From contig CATKHK010000002.1 of assembly GCA_949751835.1 (NCBI GenBank), forward strand, positions 620,001-684,000: a stretch of DNA of 64,000 nt. Reading direction: 5' to 3'. The stretch comes from Blepharisma japonicum. Taxonomy: Eukaryota; Ciliophora; Heterotrichea; Heterotrichida; Blepharismidae. Below the pieces are notes generated by a model. The model was not told the origin of the DNA. It saw only the letters and a list, made by a program, of their open reading frames with translations, and ran no database searches. How positions within the stretch are numbered: position 1 is the stretch's first letter; every line of letters begins with the position of its first letter. Below are positions 10,196-20,344 of this stretch, one piece after another. A program made the position numbers and the translations under genes.

Positions 10196-12412
10196 TTAAG
10201 AAACTAATTCAATTTGGGTGCTTTCTATTTGATATTCATCTTCAAATCTTGCCACTACCTCATCACCTTCATATTCCAACACATTAAATTTAAGTGTTGT
10301 CGGGACCCTTCCTTTTCTAGATCCATCAAGTTTTCTGAGGAGTGCATAAGCTGTTCCAGTTCCTTCTCTATCTACTCTTGGACATGGATAAATTTCAATC
10401 CCTCCATCTATACTAAGTAATGGTTCTAAAAGTGTAGACTCAAGGTGCAAATTTACAACAACGTCTTCTAAAGCTTGGTTGTGCAAAGTATTTGATATAG
10501 AAAATTGCAATAATAAGCATGAAGGGTAATTGTGAGCAACCATTGTCACTATATATTCAGCAGTTTTTTCAGTCAAAATTACACTATTTGTAGACGATAG
10601 AGGTTTTCCTAATTTTTCAAGCTCAGGTATCCCTTGAAATAAATTTGTCTGAGTTTTCTCTGGCAATGATGGACCTTTATATTCTTCAGGTTCTTCCTGT
10701 ATATGTCTTGCTAATTCCAGTGTAAAAGTTCTTCCTGTATCTCTGCATTTTTTGACAGCTTTTTCTATTTGTGCAATTGAAACAGGAAGTGTGGTCTTAG
10801 GGAAATCACCCTTTTCTAAGTAATCTAAATAAAATCTAGCCCTTTCTCTAACCTCATCATCTTTATCCTCTAAACATCTATTTAGTAGGACTTTTACATT
10901 CTGTGTCAGTTCTGGGACTTTAGCAAATTTTCCTAATGCAGTGACAGCAGCTGCTCGGGATTGTCCTTTGTCAAGGATAAAGCGATTATAGATGAACCTA
11001 ATAAGTTGTGATGGGTCTTCTGACTGAGGGCCAAGCTCACCTATAAGATGGATTGCTTTACATTGAAGAATTTCGTAGTGGCAGTCTTCAATAAATTCAG
11101 CCATGATGAGCATTATTAAATCGTGGGAGCTTGGCAAGTCTTGAAGGATTTGCAGTAATGTGTCTAAGACTACAGATTTTAGCTGAAATCCACCTTCACC
11201 TTTTAAGATGTCTCCTACAAAAGTTAATAAAGTTTTTATTTTTCTAGGCATTCTTAAGCATAAAATTTTTAAGGATTCAATTAATTCAATTTTAAAGTCA
11301 TCAGTAATTTCGGTCATAAATTGAGTAATTTGTGTAATTAGCCTATCAACATTTTTTTCTGTGCTTAATTTTAATAATGTGGAGATCGCTAAGGTTGCTA
11401 ATGATCTATTTGATTCAGTAATTAAAGGTTCATAGTCAACTAGTGATCCGACTAATAAATTTTGGCATTTTATTGCATAGTGGTTGATGGTTTTAATCCC
11501 TGCGAATTTTGTTGTATTTTTCCCGGAAGCCAAAAACAGTTGTAAAACTGAAAACCCAGAACTAACATTTTTATTTTCCCATAGCTGTAGAGCATATTCA
11601 GCTAAAGTTTTGGAAGCCTCAAATACAATCATGTCTTGATTTCTCTTAAGTGACTCACAAAGATATTTTTCGATGCTTACTAATGCTGGCTTATCAAATG
11701 GAATAGTTTTTAACGAATACCGAATAAATCTAAGAAGCTGAACTTGTGCCAATGGATTTTTAAAGCCAGAAGAAATCATAAATTCAAAGAACTTGGAAAG
11801 GGCAAGAGGGTCATTTTTCTTCATCTCGAACAATAAAAGCATAGCGTGATAATGAATATTTAAATTTTTTGAAGAGAGCTTTTCTTGTACTTCTGTGACC
11901 CACCTTCTTACTACTTCTGGATGGCTTTTGCATAGTTTGAGGCCAGCAATCATAGCAGCTGAGCTGACTGTATCATTATTATCGACTATTGAATTTTTAA
12001 TAAATCTCTCCATTTGAATCAATAAAGAAGGATCCAGAATCCTGGCCATGACTCTTAGAGCGCTTGCTCGATAATAAGGACTATCTGATGTACTCACATC
12101 TCTGGATAAGGAACTTGTAATCATAAAAACTTCGCCTTCTTTAGGACTGAGCTCTTTGAGCAGCAGATAAAGCATCTTACGAATGTGAGGGTGCTGAGAT
12201 TGGTAGAGCTTGGAAGCTCTGAAAAATATTTCAGTTGATTCGTTCTGTGAAAGTTCTTCACCTTGGTTTATGAGGTATAGGATCTTAGACATCACTGGAA
12301 TTACTTCTTTAGGATCAATTGATGACGCATCAAAGCACCGGGAGTCTTGAAGAACACGAGCTTTTTCGATTTGAGCGAGAGGATCAGTTTTTACTTCATG
12401 TCCTTCTTTCAT
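10196..12412 (-). CDS. COPG: Coatomer subunit gamma, C-terminally short
   Basis: 738 aa. The N-terminal adaptin-like HEAT trunk is well conserved (EIFFRASKLYQS, YYRASALRVMARI, YHAMLLLFEMKKNDPLA, RAAAVTALGKFA). The first appendage subdomain follows (LLLQFSISNTLHNQALEDVVV). Gamma-COP is part of the F-subcomplex of the COPI coat on Golgi-derived vesicles. Usual length is about 870 aa; this protein stops at a TAA just after EDEYQIEST, the point where the family's final platform subdomain would begin. About 110 residues are missing and no in-frame continuation or 15-nt intron was found downstream, before the four-TM gene. The ARF-GAP-binding platform therefore appears absent. No TGA codons. Confidence 0.92.
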   Translation of the reverse strand: MKEGHEVKTDPLAQIEKARVLQDSRCFDASSIDPKEVIPVMSKILYLINQGEELSQNESTEIFFRASKLYQSQHPHIRKMLYLLLKELSPKEGEVFMITSSLSRDVSTSDSPYYRASALRVMARILDPSLLIQMERFIKNSIVDNNDTVSSAAMIAGLKLCKSHPEVVRRWVTEVQEKLSSKNLNIHYHAMLLLFEMKKNDPLALSKFFEFMISSGFKNPLAQVQLLRFIRYSLKTIPFDKPALVSIEKYLCESLKRNQDMIVFEASKTLAEYALQLWENKNVSSGFSVLQLFLASGKNTTKFAGIKTINHYAIKCQNLLVGSLVDYEPLITESNRSLATLAISTLLKLSTEKNVDRLITQITQFMTEITDDFKIELIESLKILCLRMPRKIKTLLTFVGDILKGEGGFQLKSVVLDTLLQILQDLPSSHDLIMLIMAEFIEDCHYEILQCKAIHLIGELGPQSEDPSQLIRFIYNRFILDKGQSRAAAVTALGKFAKVPELTQNVKVLLNRCLEDKDDEVRERARFYLDYLEKGDFPKTTLPVSIAQIEKAVKKCRDTGRTFTLELARHIQEEPEEYKGPSLPEKTQTNLFQGIPELEKLGKPLSSTNSVILTEKTAEYIVTMVAHNYPSCLLLQFSISNTLHNQALEDVVVNLHLESTLLEPLLSIDGGIEIYPCPRVDREGTGTAYALLRKLDGSRKGRVPTTLKFNVLEYEGDEVVARFEDEYQIESTQIELVS

Positions 12413-12779
12413 TTTGTTTATAATTAATGGTTAAATGGGATTTTTGGGGATGAAATATTGAGAAATTTTGAGAAATCGAGATAAAATTTGAAGTCATGAT
12501 AAATAATGAAATTGATATTTAAATAAGAAGAGATGCTCTCTGGAAAACATAGAATATTTTGGCTTATATCAGAATTATTAAAAGGTTTATTAGACTTGAA
12601 GCTGACGTGGAATTTTGCAAATGTATCTCATAATTTTGTATAATATGAATTATATAAAAATATATTTTATTATTGCTTTGATCTACTTCTATTGAAAGAT
12701 ATGTGAAATTTTATTATATTTTTTCTGGTAAGATTTTTATATTAATTATTTCTTAACTGCATCAAAATTTAAGCAATAT
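12413..12779. other. Intergenic, nothing convincing
   Basis: About 370 bp between gamma-COP start and the stop of the next minus-strand gene. A 36-codon plus-strand open frame beginning at about 12533 exists but has no recognisable relative and no flanking intron signal. Confidence 0.6.
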
Positions 12780-13598
12780 CTACAACAATTTAATCAGCTC
12801 TCTTTTATTAGATCTTAGATAGAGTCCTTGATTTCCTTTTCCATATACAAAAGCAATTTTATCCGACTTGAAATCTTTTACAAAAGCATGTACATAATCT
12901 TTATTTAAATTTTCTTTAGGTTTTTCAATATACCTATTCAATCTTTTAAATGCTGATTTTATAACCTTGTCTTCTTCATTTATTCGGTTAGTTTCTTTTT
13001 TATTTAAATTTTCTAAATTTTGGCATTCGTTTATTATCTTGTCTAGACAAACTTGAGAACTTCTTCTAGTAGATTTAAGTTTTCTTGGAGAATTCGGAGT
13101 TGTGTTTCTATATAGATCACAAGAAATTGGTCGAGAAGTAACAGCAGAGTTCGTTATAAAAGGTTTCAGTTCTAATTCAAAATGTTTTCGCTCAGTGACT
13201 GGGATTTTGTAATTTTTTTTAATTTCAGATAGCTGCAAATGCAACTTGGGACTGGACTGTTTTGAGGATGGCCTGGATAGCAAAGGATAAGATCCTATAC
13301 TATGAGAAGGTTTATGCCGAGCTGATGCAAAGTTATGCTTATCATTGATAATAAATTTACTTGGATCAGCTGGAGCAGCTTGCAATTGTGATGGCAATTT
13401 ATTTTCAAGCTTTGTTAAAGAACGCCTCAACTTTTTAGATATAGAAATCACATCGTTTGTAGACAAAAGTCCAGCTTCAACTTTTTTCTTTTTATGCACA
13501 TGATCTGTTATACTTGTAGCTGCATCTTGCAGGCTTTTTTTAGGGCTTCAATTAAGTTTAAAATGCTCCTTTTTTGATTGAATTAAGTTATGCTCCAT
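12780..13598 (-). CDS. Basic Ser/Lys-rich protein, unknown
   Basis: 272 aa from ATG 13598, including one TGA Trp (FKLNWSPKKS). The protein is basic, without membrane segments, and looks disordered with short helical pieces; Ser-Pro motifs (SPKLHLQL, NSPRKLKSTRRSS) suggest phosphorylation sites. The internal Met-like position near 13499 is a GTG and is not a credible eukaryotic start. No family recognised. It is head-to-head with the coiled-coil gene, 126 bp between starts. Confidence 0.6.
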
Positions 13599-13724
13599 TT
13601 AATTAAATGCAAACTATATAAAATTCGCAAATTTTCAGAAATACCTTTGAATAAATTCTAATTAATTTATTTTTAATCAAAGTCTTTCTCTATTTCTTTT
13701 ATAATTCTAATCGAATTACATAAA

Positions 13725-14768
13725 ATGTCAGAAGCCAGGCATCCACTTCGATCAAGTCTTCCTTCGTTCCAATCTTCACAGCATGAACGAGATGAAGAAG
13801 AACTGCGAAATATCATTTACGACTTAGACCAAAGCATCCTCGTTAACAAAAACCTACTTAAAGATGTAGTTTCTACTCTAGTCCCTCAAAAAAGTAAAGA
13901 GCATTCTAATGACACTCAAGTCACTCATTTAATTTCAAGCAAAATTCATGATAAGCTCCTAGTGGAAAATTCACGAATTATGCAGGCTATAGAAAGAATA
14001 AAAGTGGAAATAGAAACCGCAAATGGCAATATTCAAACTTTTGAAGAAAAATCTGCACAAAGTAGAAACAGGAGAAAGGATTATCAAAAGAGGATACAGG
14101 AAGAAGCCAAAAAAATGAGGCAAACACTGCATAATAAAGAAGACGAAATACAAAGATTGGAAGAATATAGAAGCAGAATTGATGAAGATATAGAAGAAAG
14201 TCAGCAAGAAGAGCAAGTAACTCCTGATAAAATTATTGAAGAAGGGAAGAAATTGGTTAATAAATTAAGCAAGCAGCTTAAACAAGCTGAGGAACAAAGG
14301 GATATTGAAGTCAGAAAATGTAAAGATTTTGAAGAAGACATTAAAAAAATCCAAGGATTAGTAAAAGTTGCAATACCAGCAGGAATTGAAATGACAAATG
14401 AAACGTTAAAAAAAGACTATGGACTTGGCTTAAATTATGAGAACTATTGGTTTGATTGTGAAATGAGCGGAGAGCTAAGCGACACTATTCAGTCGTCAAA
14501 TATGACGATAGAAGACAACATTTTTCCTAATAAAGTTGATTTTGCTAGCAAAAATAAGCATTATCTGCCGAAATTGAACTTATCAGTGGTAAGCCAAGGG
14601 GCATCACCAGAGAGAAAGCAATCACCAAGGGTAGAGCTGAGCAAACTAGAGCTGGCATTGCAGATCAAGTGCGAAGAAATCAATTCTTTGCAGAGAATAC
14701 TGAGCCACCTTGAAGCTCAAGAATATTATTTGAGTAAAGTGACCACTAAGACTGATAATAAACTGTAA
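13725..14768 (+). CDS. Coiled-coil protein, unknown
   Basis: 347 aa, ATG start, TAA stop, no intron, no TGA. The middle (about residues 20-215) is a heptad-rich coiled coil (KKMRQTLHNKEDEIQRLEE, KLVNKLSKQLKQAEEQRDIE). A short non-coiled region with aromatic residues (GLNYENYWFDCEM) follows, then a final helix. Such proteins are common in ciliate basal bodies and axonemes, but nothing here fixes the location. Confidence 0.7.
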   Translation: MSEARHPLRSSLPSFQSSQHERDEEELRNIIYDLDQSILVNKNLLKDVVSTLVPQKSKEHSNDTQVTHLISSKIHDKLLVENSRIMQAIERIKVEIETANGNIQTFEEKSAQSRNRRKDYQKRIQEEAKKMRQTLHNKEDEIQRLEEYRSRIDEDIEESQQEEQVTPDKIIEEGKKLVNKLSKQLKQAEEQRDIEVRKCKDFEEDIKKIQGLVKVAIPAGIEMTNETLKKDYGLGLNYENYWFDCEMSGELSDTIQSSNMTIEDNIFPNKVDFASKNKHYLPKLNLSVVSQGASPERKQSPRVELSKLELALQIKCEEINSLQRILSHLEAQEYYLSKVTTKTDNKL

Positions 14769-14973
14769 AATGAATAATAATATGATTTTACTTAAATAAT
14801 TAAAATTAGATAGTTTATTCAATTATTAATTTTCAGTGATATTATTGCATCATTCAAATTTGATATAGCTCGATAATAAATGGATTTGGAAAAATATACC
14901 ATAAATTTAAGCAAACATTAAAATGCTAATATATGCTGGTGAAAAATTAAGATTCATTTATAAATAAAAATTA

Positions 14974-16017
14974 ATGGAGTCATTTATCAATTCTCTTCCT
15001 AAAGCTGAACTTCATATGCATCTAGAAGGTGCATTAGAGCCAGAGCTTCTCTTAAAATTAGCTGAAAGAAATGGAGTCCAACTTCCTTATACCTTAGAAG
15101 AGTTGAAATCCCGCAGAGAGTCCTATGAGAATCTTATGGATTTTCTTCGCGAGTTTAATATTGGCACCTTAGTTTTAAAAAATTACCAAGATTTTTATGA
15201 CATGCTCTGATCATATCTGTTAAAATGCTCCCAGCAAAACATTGTTTATACAGAAATAATGATAAATGTGTGCAGATATACTGATGATGTCTCTCTAAAC
15301 TCAGTTATGGAAGCTTATAGAAATGCTTGCCGTGACGCTGAAGCACAATTTGGGGTAAAAGCAAAATTTATTCTGAATATATTAAAAAATGCTTCATATG
15401 AAGCAAACCTGAGAATGGTAGAAAGCTGTGCTGCCTATAAAGACCTTATAATAGGTTTTGGAGTTGCAGGTGCTGAGGTTGTAGCATATTCAAGTAGTTT
15501 AAAACCAATTTTTGAAAGAGCAAAAGAACTAGGACTTTGTGGAGCAAATAAAACCAACATTTGCTGCCATGCTGGAGAAGAAGGAGATCCAAGCTACGTT
15601 ATAGACGCTCTGTGCGGAGTTCATGTTTCTAGAATTGATCATGGAGTCCGCAGCCTAGAAGACCCATTTCTAGTCAAAGCTCTTGCAAGTCTCCAGGTCC
15701 CTCTTACAGTTTGTCCTTTATCAAATCAAAAACTGAAAGTCCTTGAAAGGTATTTTGGTGGAAACCATGTTGTCGGTAGAATGATAGAAGAAGGATTAAT
15801 GGTTACAATTAATTCTGATGATCCTGCATTTTTCGGAGGATACTTGAATGAAAATTTCTTAGAAGTCGTTAAGAGTTTAAGTCATTTATCAGAATCAGAA
15901 ATAAAAGGCCATATAAGGCAATTATGTAAAAATTCGTTTTTAGCAGCATTTATTTCTGATGAAGAAAAAACTTATTATTGCAATCTAGTTGATCAAGCTT
16001 ACAGCCAGCAGTCATAA
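14974..16017 (+). CDS. Adenine/adenosine deaminase family enzyme (AAH1-like)
   Basis: 347 aa, family-typical. Metal-site and catalytic motifs are in order: AELHMHLEGALEPE near the N terminus, CCHAGEEGDP, SRIDHGVRS, VCPLSNQKL and NSDDPAFFGGYL. The last block (NSDDPA-FFGGY) and the short length match the adenine-deaminase group (yeast AAH1 type) better than vertebrate ADA. It would deaminate adenine to hypoxanthine, or adenosine to inosine, in purine salvage in the cytosol. One TGA Trp (DMLWSYLL) joins what would otherwise look like two fragments. Substrate preference is inferred. Confidence 0.88.
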
Positions 16018-16140
16018 GATAACTATTTAGAGTAGCCTTTATTAATTTTTTTCAATTTACGCTGATTAAGAAATTCAGCTTCTCTTTACTGCAATCATCA
16101 ATAATTCAAAAATTTAAATTAAAATTTTCTGAATTTGAAA

Positions 16141-16656
16141 ATGTCATATCTTTTTAAAAACAATTTTAAAATCTTACAACGCTATAAATTATCATCAGAA
16201 ATTTTCAAATTTAAAAAATACCATACTAATTACAAATCAAATTACATTAATAATTTATACATGCAAAACCTGAGTATCATGAAAATTGGGGGAGATAAGT
16301 CTCCACAATTACTAAATACTGACTGTCATAGATTTAAGAATTTTGATGAAAATTCAGCTTCATTATTAATGAAATCCTCTTCTCAGTCGAATTCAATGCT
16401 AGACCCAAGATTAAATCCAGGATTATTCAAAGAAATTACTGAACAAAAATATCGAGACTATAAAAAGTTAAATTTCAAAGTGGGATTACTATTAAATTCG
16501 CTTGAAGATACTATGGAAGCTGTTAGTGTTAGAGATGACTGCTCACTGAGGCCTGTTCCTGTAAGGCTAGATATTAAGTGCTCAAGACTCATGAATCGAC
16601 GAAGAACAGACCCAATGGGGTTTATTAAACGAGTGGAACCCAAACATTTTTATTAA
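16141..16656 (+). CDS. Small basic protein, unknown
   Basis: 171 aa from ATG 16141 to TAA. It is Asn-, Lys- and Ser-rich with no membrane segment; the C-terminal third (LRPVPVRLDIKCSRLMNRRR) is better structured than the N-terminal part. No TGA and no intron. No relative recognised. Confidence 0.5.
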   Translation: MSYLFKNNFKILQRYKLSSEIFKFKKYHTNYKSNYINNLYMQNLSIMKIGGDKSPQLLNTDCHRFKNFDENSASLLMKSSSQSNSMLDPRLNPGLFKEITEQKYRDYKKLNFKVGLLLNSLEDTMEAVSVRDDCSLRPVPVRLDIKCSRLMNRRRTDPMGFIKRVEPKHFY

Positions 16657-16929
16657 TAATTTATTGTATTATTTCTGTTAAATTAACAATTTATAAGAAA
16701 ATAACTTTGCTTATATTATTTTTACATATCGAAAAAGGTTGCATTTATTTAAAAAATTTTATTTCTGATTCTGGTCAATATCATATATTCCACAAAATAT
16801 ATTAAATAAACAATTTAATAAATTTAATATATAATTGCAAACGACCAAAAAATATGCTGAAATTAGTACATTTTCAAGGTAACTTATTAAGGAAATATAA
16901 TTTAAGCTGGCTTATTTCTAATAATTAGA

Positions 16930-17703
16930 TTATTGCGACTTAGAAAACTCGTTTTCTGGATCATAAGTCATAGTGCAATCTGAGTCATCAATTTTATATC
17001 CTTGCGCTAAAGCTTGGAAAATTTCTGGGTTATGAATTTTCCCACGCGCATCCACTCCAATTTTTCTATTTTCTAAATTTTCATAATACTCATGCCAAAA
17101 ATCTGCCTGCAGCAATAAATTATGACTCAATTTTCCTTCTTCGTCAAGAACATCAGCGAATTTTCCTCCATGAGGATCTGCTTCATCAACGGTTGAATTT
17201 CCTAAATAAGGCATAGCGCTACTTGAAGTTTGGGAGAATAATTTGATATTTGATAGCTCCGTGTATGTATGAGTTCCAAGACGGTAAGGTCCAACATTTT
17301 CAAGTTTCCACAGACCTCCTCTGACGTACCAAATTTTATTGACATTATATCTGAGCTCGTAGAGATACCAGCAATGAGGAAGGACAGCTAAAGACATGGT
17401 AATTGGAGCTAGCCACCATACAGACCCAAAAAATCCGTGCCACCAAGCCCATCCCAATGCTGGGGTTGACCAAGTTCCAAGACTCCAAGGAATAGGGAAT
17501 AATACAGGGGTGTTGCCTTGAGGGTCGAATTCGTAGATAAGGATTTCACCTTTTTTGTCAAATTGGATTGGCTTTGAAGGTTTATAGGTTTCTACTGGGC
17601 GAATGTAGCCAGATGGAGGAGCTTTTTGATTGAGCTCTGTTTGAACTGAGGTAAAAGTGCCTGGGAGCTTGAATCCAAATCTTCTTAGGCTTGATCTGAA
17701 CAT
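16930..17703 (-). CDS. Mitochondrial membrane protein, unknown
   Basis: 257 aa. The N terminus (MFRSSLRRFGFKLPG) is a typical amphipathic mitochondrial presequence. Two hydrophobic, Trp-rich segments (WSTPALGWAWWHGFFGSVWW and LAPITMSLAVLPHCWYLYEL) follow, then a soluble C-terminal half. About ten Trp codons are all TGG, unlike many neighbours, suggesting high expression. The pattern fits a lineage-specific respiratory-chain or inner-membrane subunit, but I do not recognise the family. Confidence 0.65.
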   Translation of the reverse strand: MFRSSLRRFGFKLPGTFTSVQTELNQKAPPSGYIRPVETYKPSKPIQFDKKGEILIYEFDPQGNTPVLFPIPWSLGTWSTPALGWAWWHGFFGSVWWLAPITMSLAVLPHCWYLYELRYNVNKIWYVRGGLWKLENVGPYRLGTHTYTELSNIKLFSQTSSSAMPYLGNSTVDEADPHGGKFADVLDEEGKLSHNLLLQADFWHEYYENLENRKIGVDARGKIHNPEIFQALAQGYKIDDSDCTMTYDPENEFSKSQ

Positions 17704-17931
17704 TTATTAATATTTTTAACTATTGATTAAGAATCAAATTCTCTGCATTTATATATATAAAATTTCTTTTAGTCAAAAAATCATCTAATTTATTGCTTCT
17801 TTGATATTAATTGTTTGTATTTGTTAATAATTATATGTTTTCCAAAGTAATAATTCCTTCAAAAAATATATTTTACAGTAATAAACAAGTTAACTCAAGT
17901 ATTTATTTCGTTTTTACATTTATTTATTATC

Positions 17932-18381
17932 CTAATAGTATGGCCTGTACCGCGAGTGTCTAGATCTTCCATATGCAAATGATCCTCTAAATGAACCGCG
18001 AAACCTTGGCCGTGACCTATTATGCCCTGGAAGATTTGTTCTTTTTGGCATAACCTTAAGTTTTCTCCCTTTGAAGCTTTTTTCATTCAAACTCTGTGCT
18101 TTTAACACTCCACTTTGGTCAGAAAATTCTATATATGCATATCCTTTTGGGATCTGTGAAAATTTATCAATAGGGATCGTGACGCGTTCGATGTTTCCAC
18201 AGCCTTTAAAAGCGTCGCGCAATTCCTCAGTGCTGGTGCTGAAATCGACATTTCCTACAAAGATAGAGCGGTTATCTATTTCTTCAGATTCGTGAGGCTT
18301 GAGGTTTTCTTCTGGAGATGATTGAGATTTTTCAGGGGTGTTTTTAGCGTCATCATTTGATTGGGGTTTGCTGTCATCCAT
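17932..18381 (-). CDS. Nuclear poly(A)-binding protein-like RRM protein (PABPN1/PABP2 type)
   Basis: 149 aa. A Ser/Glu-rich N terminus leads to one RNA-recognition motif (about residues 37-112) with RNP2 IFVGNV and RNP1 KGYAYIEF. An Arg/Tyr/Phe-rich tail (RFRGSFRGSFAYGRSRHSR) follows. The phrase SIFVGNVDFSTSTEEL and a single RRM plus RG-rich tail are characteristic of PABPN1/Rrp12-type nuclear poly(A)-binding proteins, which control poly(A) tail length and export. It is shorter than vertebrate PABPN1 (about 300 aa) because the N-terminal region is reduced. Confidence 0.8.
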   Translation of the reverse strand: MDDSKPQSNDDAKNTPEKSQSSPEENLKPHESEEIDNRSIFVGNVDFSTSTEELRDAFKGCGNIERVTIPIDKFSQIPKGYAYIEFSDQSGVLKAQSLNEKSFKGRKLKVMPKRTNLPGHNRSRPRFRGSFRGSFAYGRSRHSRYRPYY

Positions 18382-18541
18382 GTTAAATAATTATTATATG
18401 AAAATTAGATAAATAGAGATAGTGCGAAAAAGCTTTTAGGAATATTAAAATAATGAAGGCTTTACAATTATGGATCTCTAAAGCAATGCCAAACCTCATC
18501 TAAAAATTAAATATCATTAATTTTTGATAAAGCTTTATTAT

Positions 18542-18973
18542 TTATTTGCTTTCTTCCTCTTTTTTCCCTTCTATTGCTTGCTCTGGTTCTTTTTCTGCTT
18601 TATCTTTAGCTTCAATCTCTTCTCTTCTAGGCATATGGCAGGACACATACGGCTTGAGCTACATAAAATTTACCTCAAAATTGTCAATATCCTCAGGAAC
18701 CTCTATAATAGGTGTTTTTAGTCGATTGTACCTGAACCCTTTATGTACGAATTCTCCATAAAGATTTTTGCTTTCTCTTTCAAGCTTTGCTATTGTTAAT
18801 TTTTGCCGATATTTGTCTTTGATTGTTTTCTTGATGTTATTGATGATATGAAGTGGAACAAGCCCTGGTTTCTTGTGCGCATGTTTGCCTCCAATTTTGT
18901 AGCTATAGTTTCCTAGGGATTTACGAAAAGCAGTCGCACGTGTAAAAGGTGCAAGGACATTAAGCATACCCAT
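18542..18973 (-). CDS. MRPL41: Mitochondrial large-subunit ribosomal protein mL41 (1 intron)
   Basis: Exons 18674-18973 and 18542-18658 around a 15-nt intron give 138 aa, similar to human mL41 (137 aa). The diagnostic stretch VPEDIDNF-E/LKPYVS is created only by splicing and matches mL41's VPDL-x-GF-KLKPYVS. Without splicing the frame hits the intron's own TAG and loses the conserved LKPYVS. The N-terminal half is basic (KIGGKHAHKKPG). It is a structural component of the mitoribosome large subunit. The C-terminal tail is Lys/Glu-rich and lineage-specific. Confidence 0.85.
18659..18673 (-). other. 15-nt intron
   Basis: GTAAATTTTATGTAG on the minus strand, phase 0, with A at position 10 and its terminal TAG in frame. 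Removing it restores the conserved mL41 LKPYVS motif. Confidence 0.92.
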
Positions 18974-18991
18974 ATTTAATTTCTAAAAATT

Positions 18992-19137
18992 TTAATCATG
19001 CATTGTACGATCAAAAACTGTCATTGCCACTTCGTCCAATTCTTCCATCGTTAACTCTGTTCCTTTTGCTTGGGTATATCTTTGACCACTTCAACATGCG
19101 TGCTAAGTGGAATAATATCAAAACATACCCTCTCCAT
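18992..19137 (-). CDS. Possible very small gene, weak
   Basis: In an otherwise empty 359-bp gap, a minus-strand frame (about 19102 to 18992) encodes GQRYTQAKGTELTMEELDEV and then AMTVFDRTMHD before TAA, a composition more protein-like than the surrounding AT-rich DNA. To reach an ATG it needs removal of a 26-nt GT...AG segment (19103-19128), which would give 39 aa from ATG 19137, or 43 aa from an upstream ATG in frame. All other introns here are 15 nt, so this model is speculative; a frameshifted gene remnant is the alternative. No family recognised. Confidence 0.22.
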
Positions 19138-19332
19138 GATCGGATGCATCACTTATAATCTTTTTGGATTAACCTGAGAGAATTATCAGAATTTCTAACT
19201 ATTTTAAGTATTTAATATAAAGATTTCTTCCAATTATCCCTAATTTATCAAATAATCAAAATTATATTCATCTCTAACTTAATTTCATAAATCTAGTAAA
19301 TACATCTTTTTAAATTTGTATTGATATTATAC

Positions 19333-20106
<774 letters not shown>

Positions 20107-20344
20107 TTAGATAGAGAAGAACGTTATTAAGTCTTTCTAGGCCATATTGGATTAAACTAGGTTTTAGAAGCTTTATAGTGAAAGATGTCCGATCTTGAAA
20201 AATGAATTAAAAATTTCGGCCATGATGGATTTTTAATTTGAATAAATAGTGAAAGAAATTGAAATGTGATAGATTAAATAGAAAATATTAAGTATATCAA
20301 TTTAATTTATAAAGAAATTTAATTATTATATTATCAATAGATAA

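Noticed and set aside
10180-10210. Possible 17-nt intron (GTTTCTTAAGCTAATAG) rescuing the gamma-COP C terminus
   Set aside because: Wrong length and no A at the branch position; after removal the frame stops within a few codons.
12533-12650. 36-codon plus-strand frame MLSGKHRIFWLISELLK
   Set aside because: No splice signals, no similarity, and ends in AT-rich DNA; likely chance.
16681-16930. AT-rich palindromes in intergenic DNA
   Set aside because: Expected by chance at this base composition.
20188-20280. 30-codon plus-strand frame starting MSDLEKW with three TGA codons
   Set aside because: Short, no relative recognised; reading TGA as sense makes such chance frames more common. A 16-nt GT...AG segment could extend it slightly but adds nothing recognisable.
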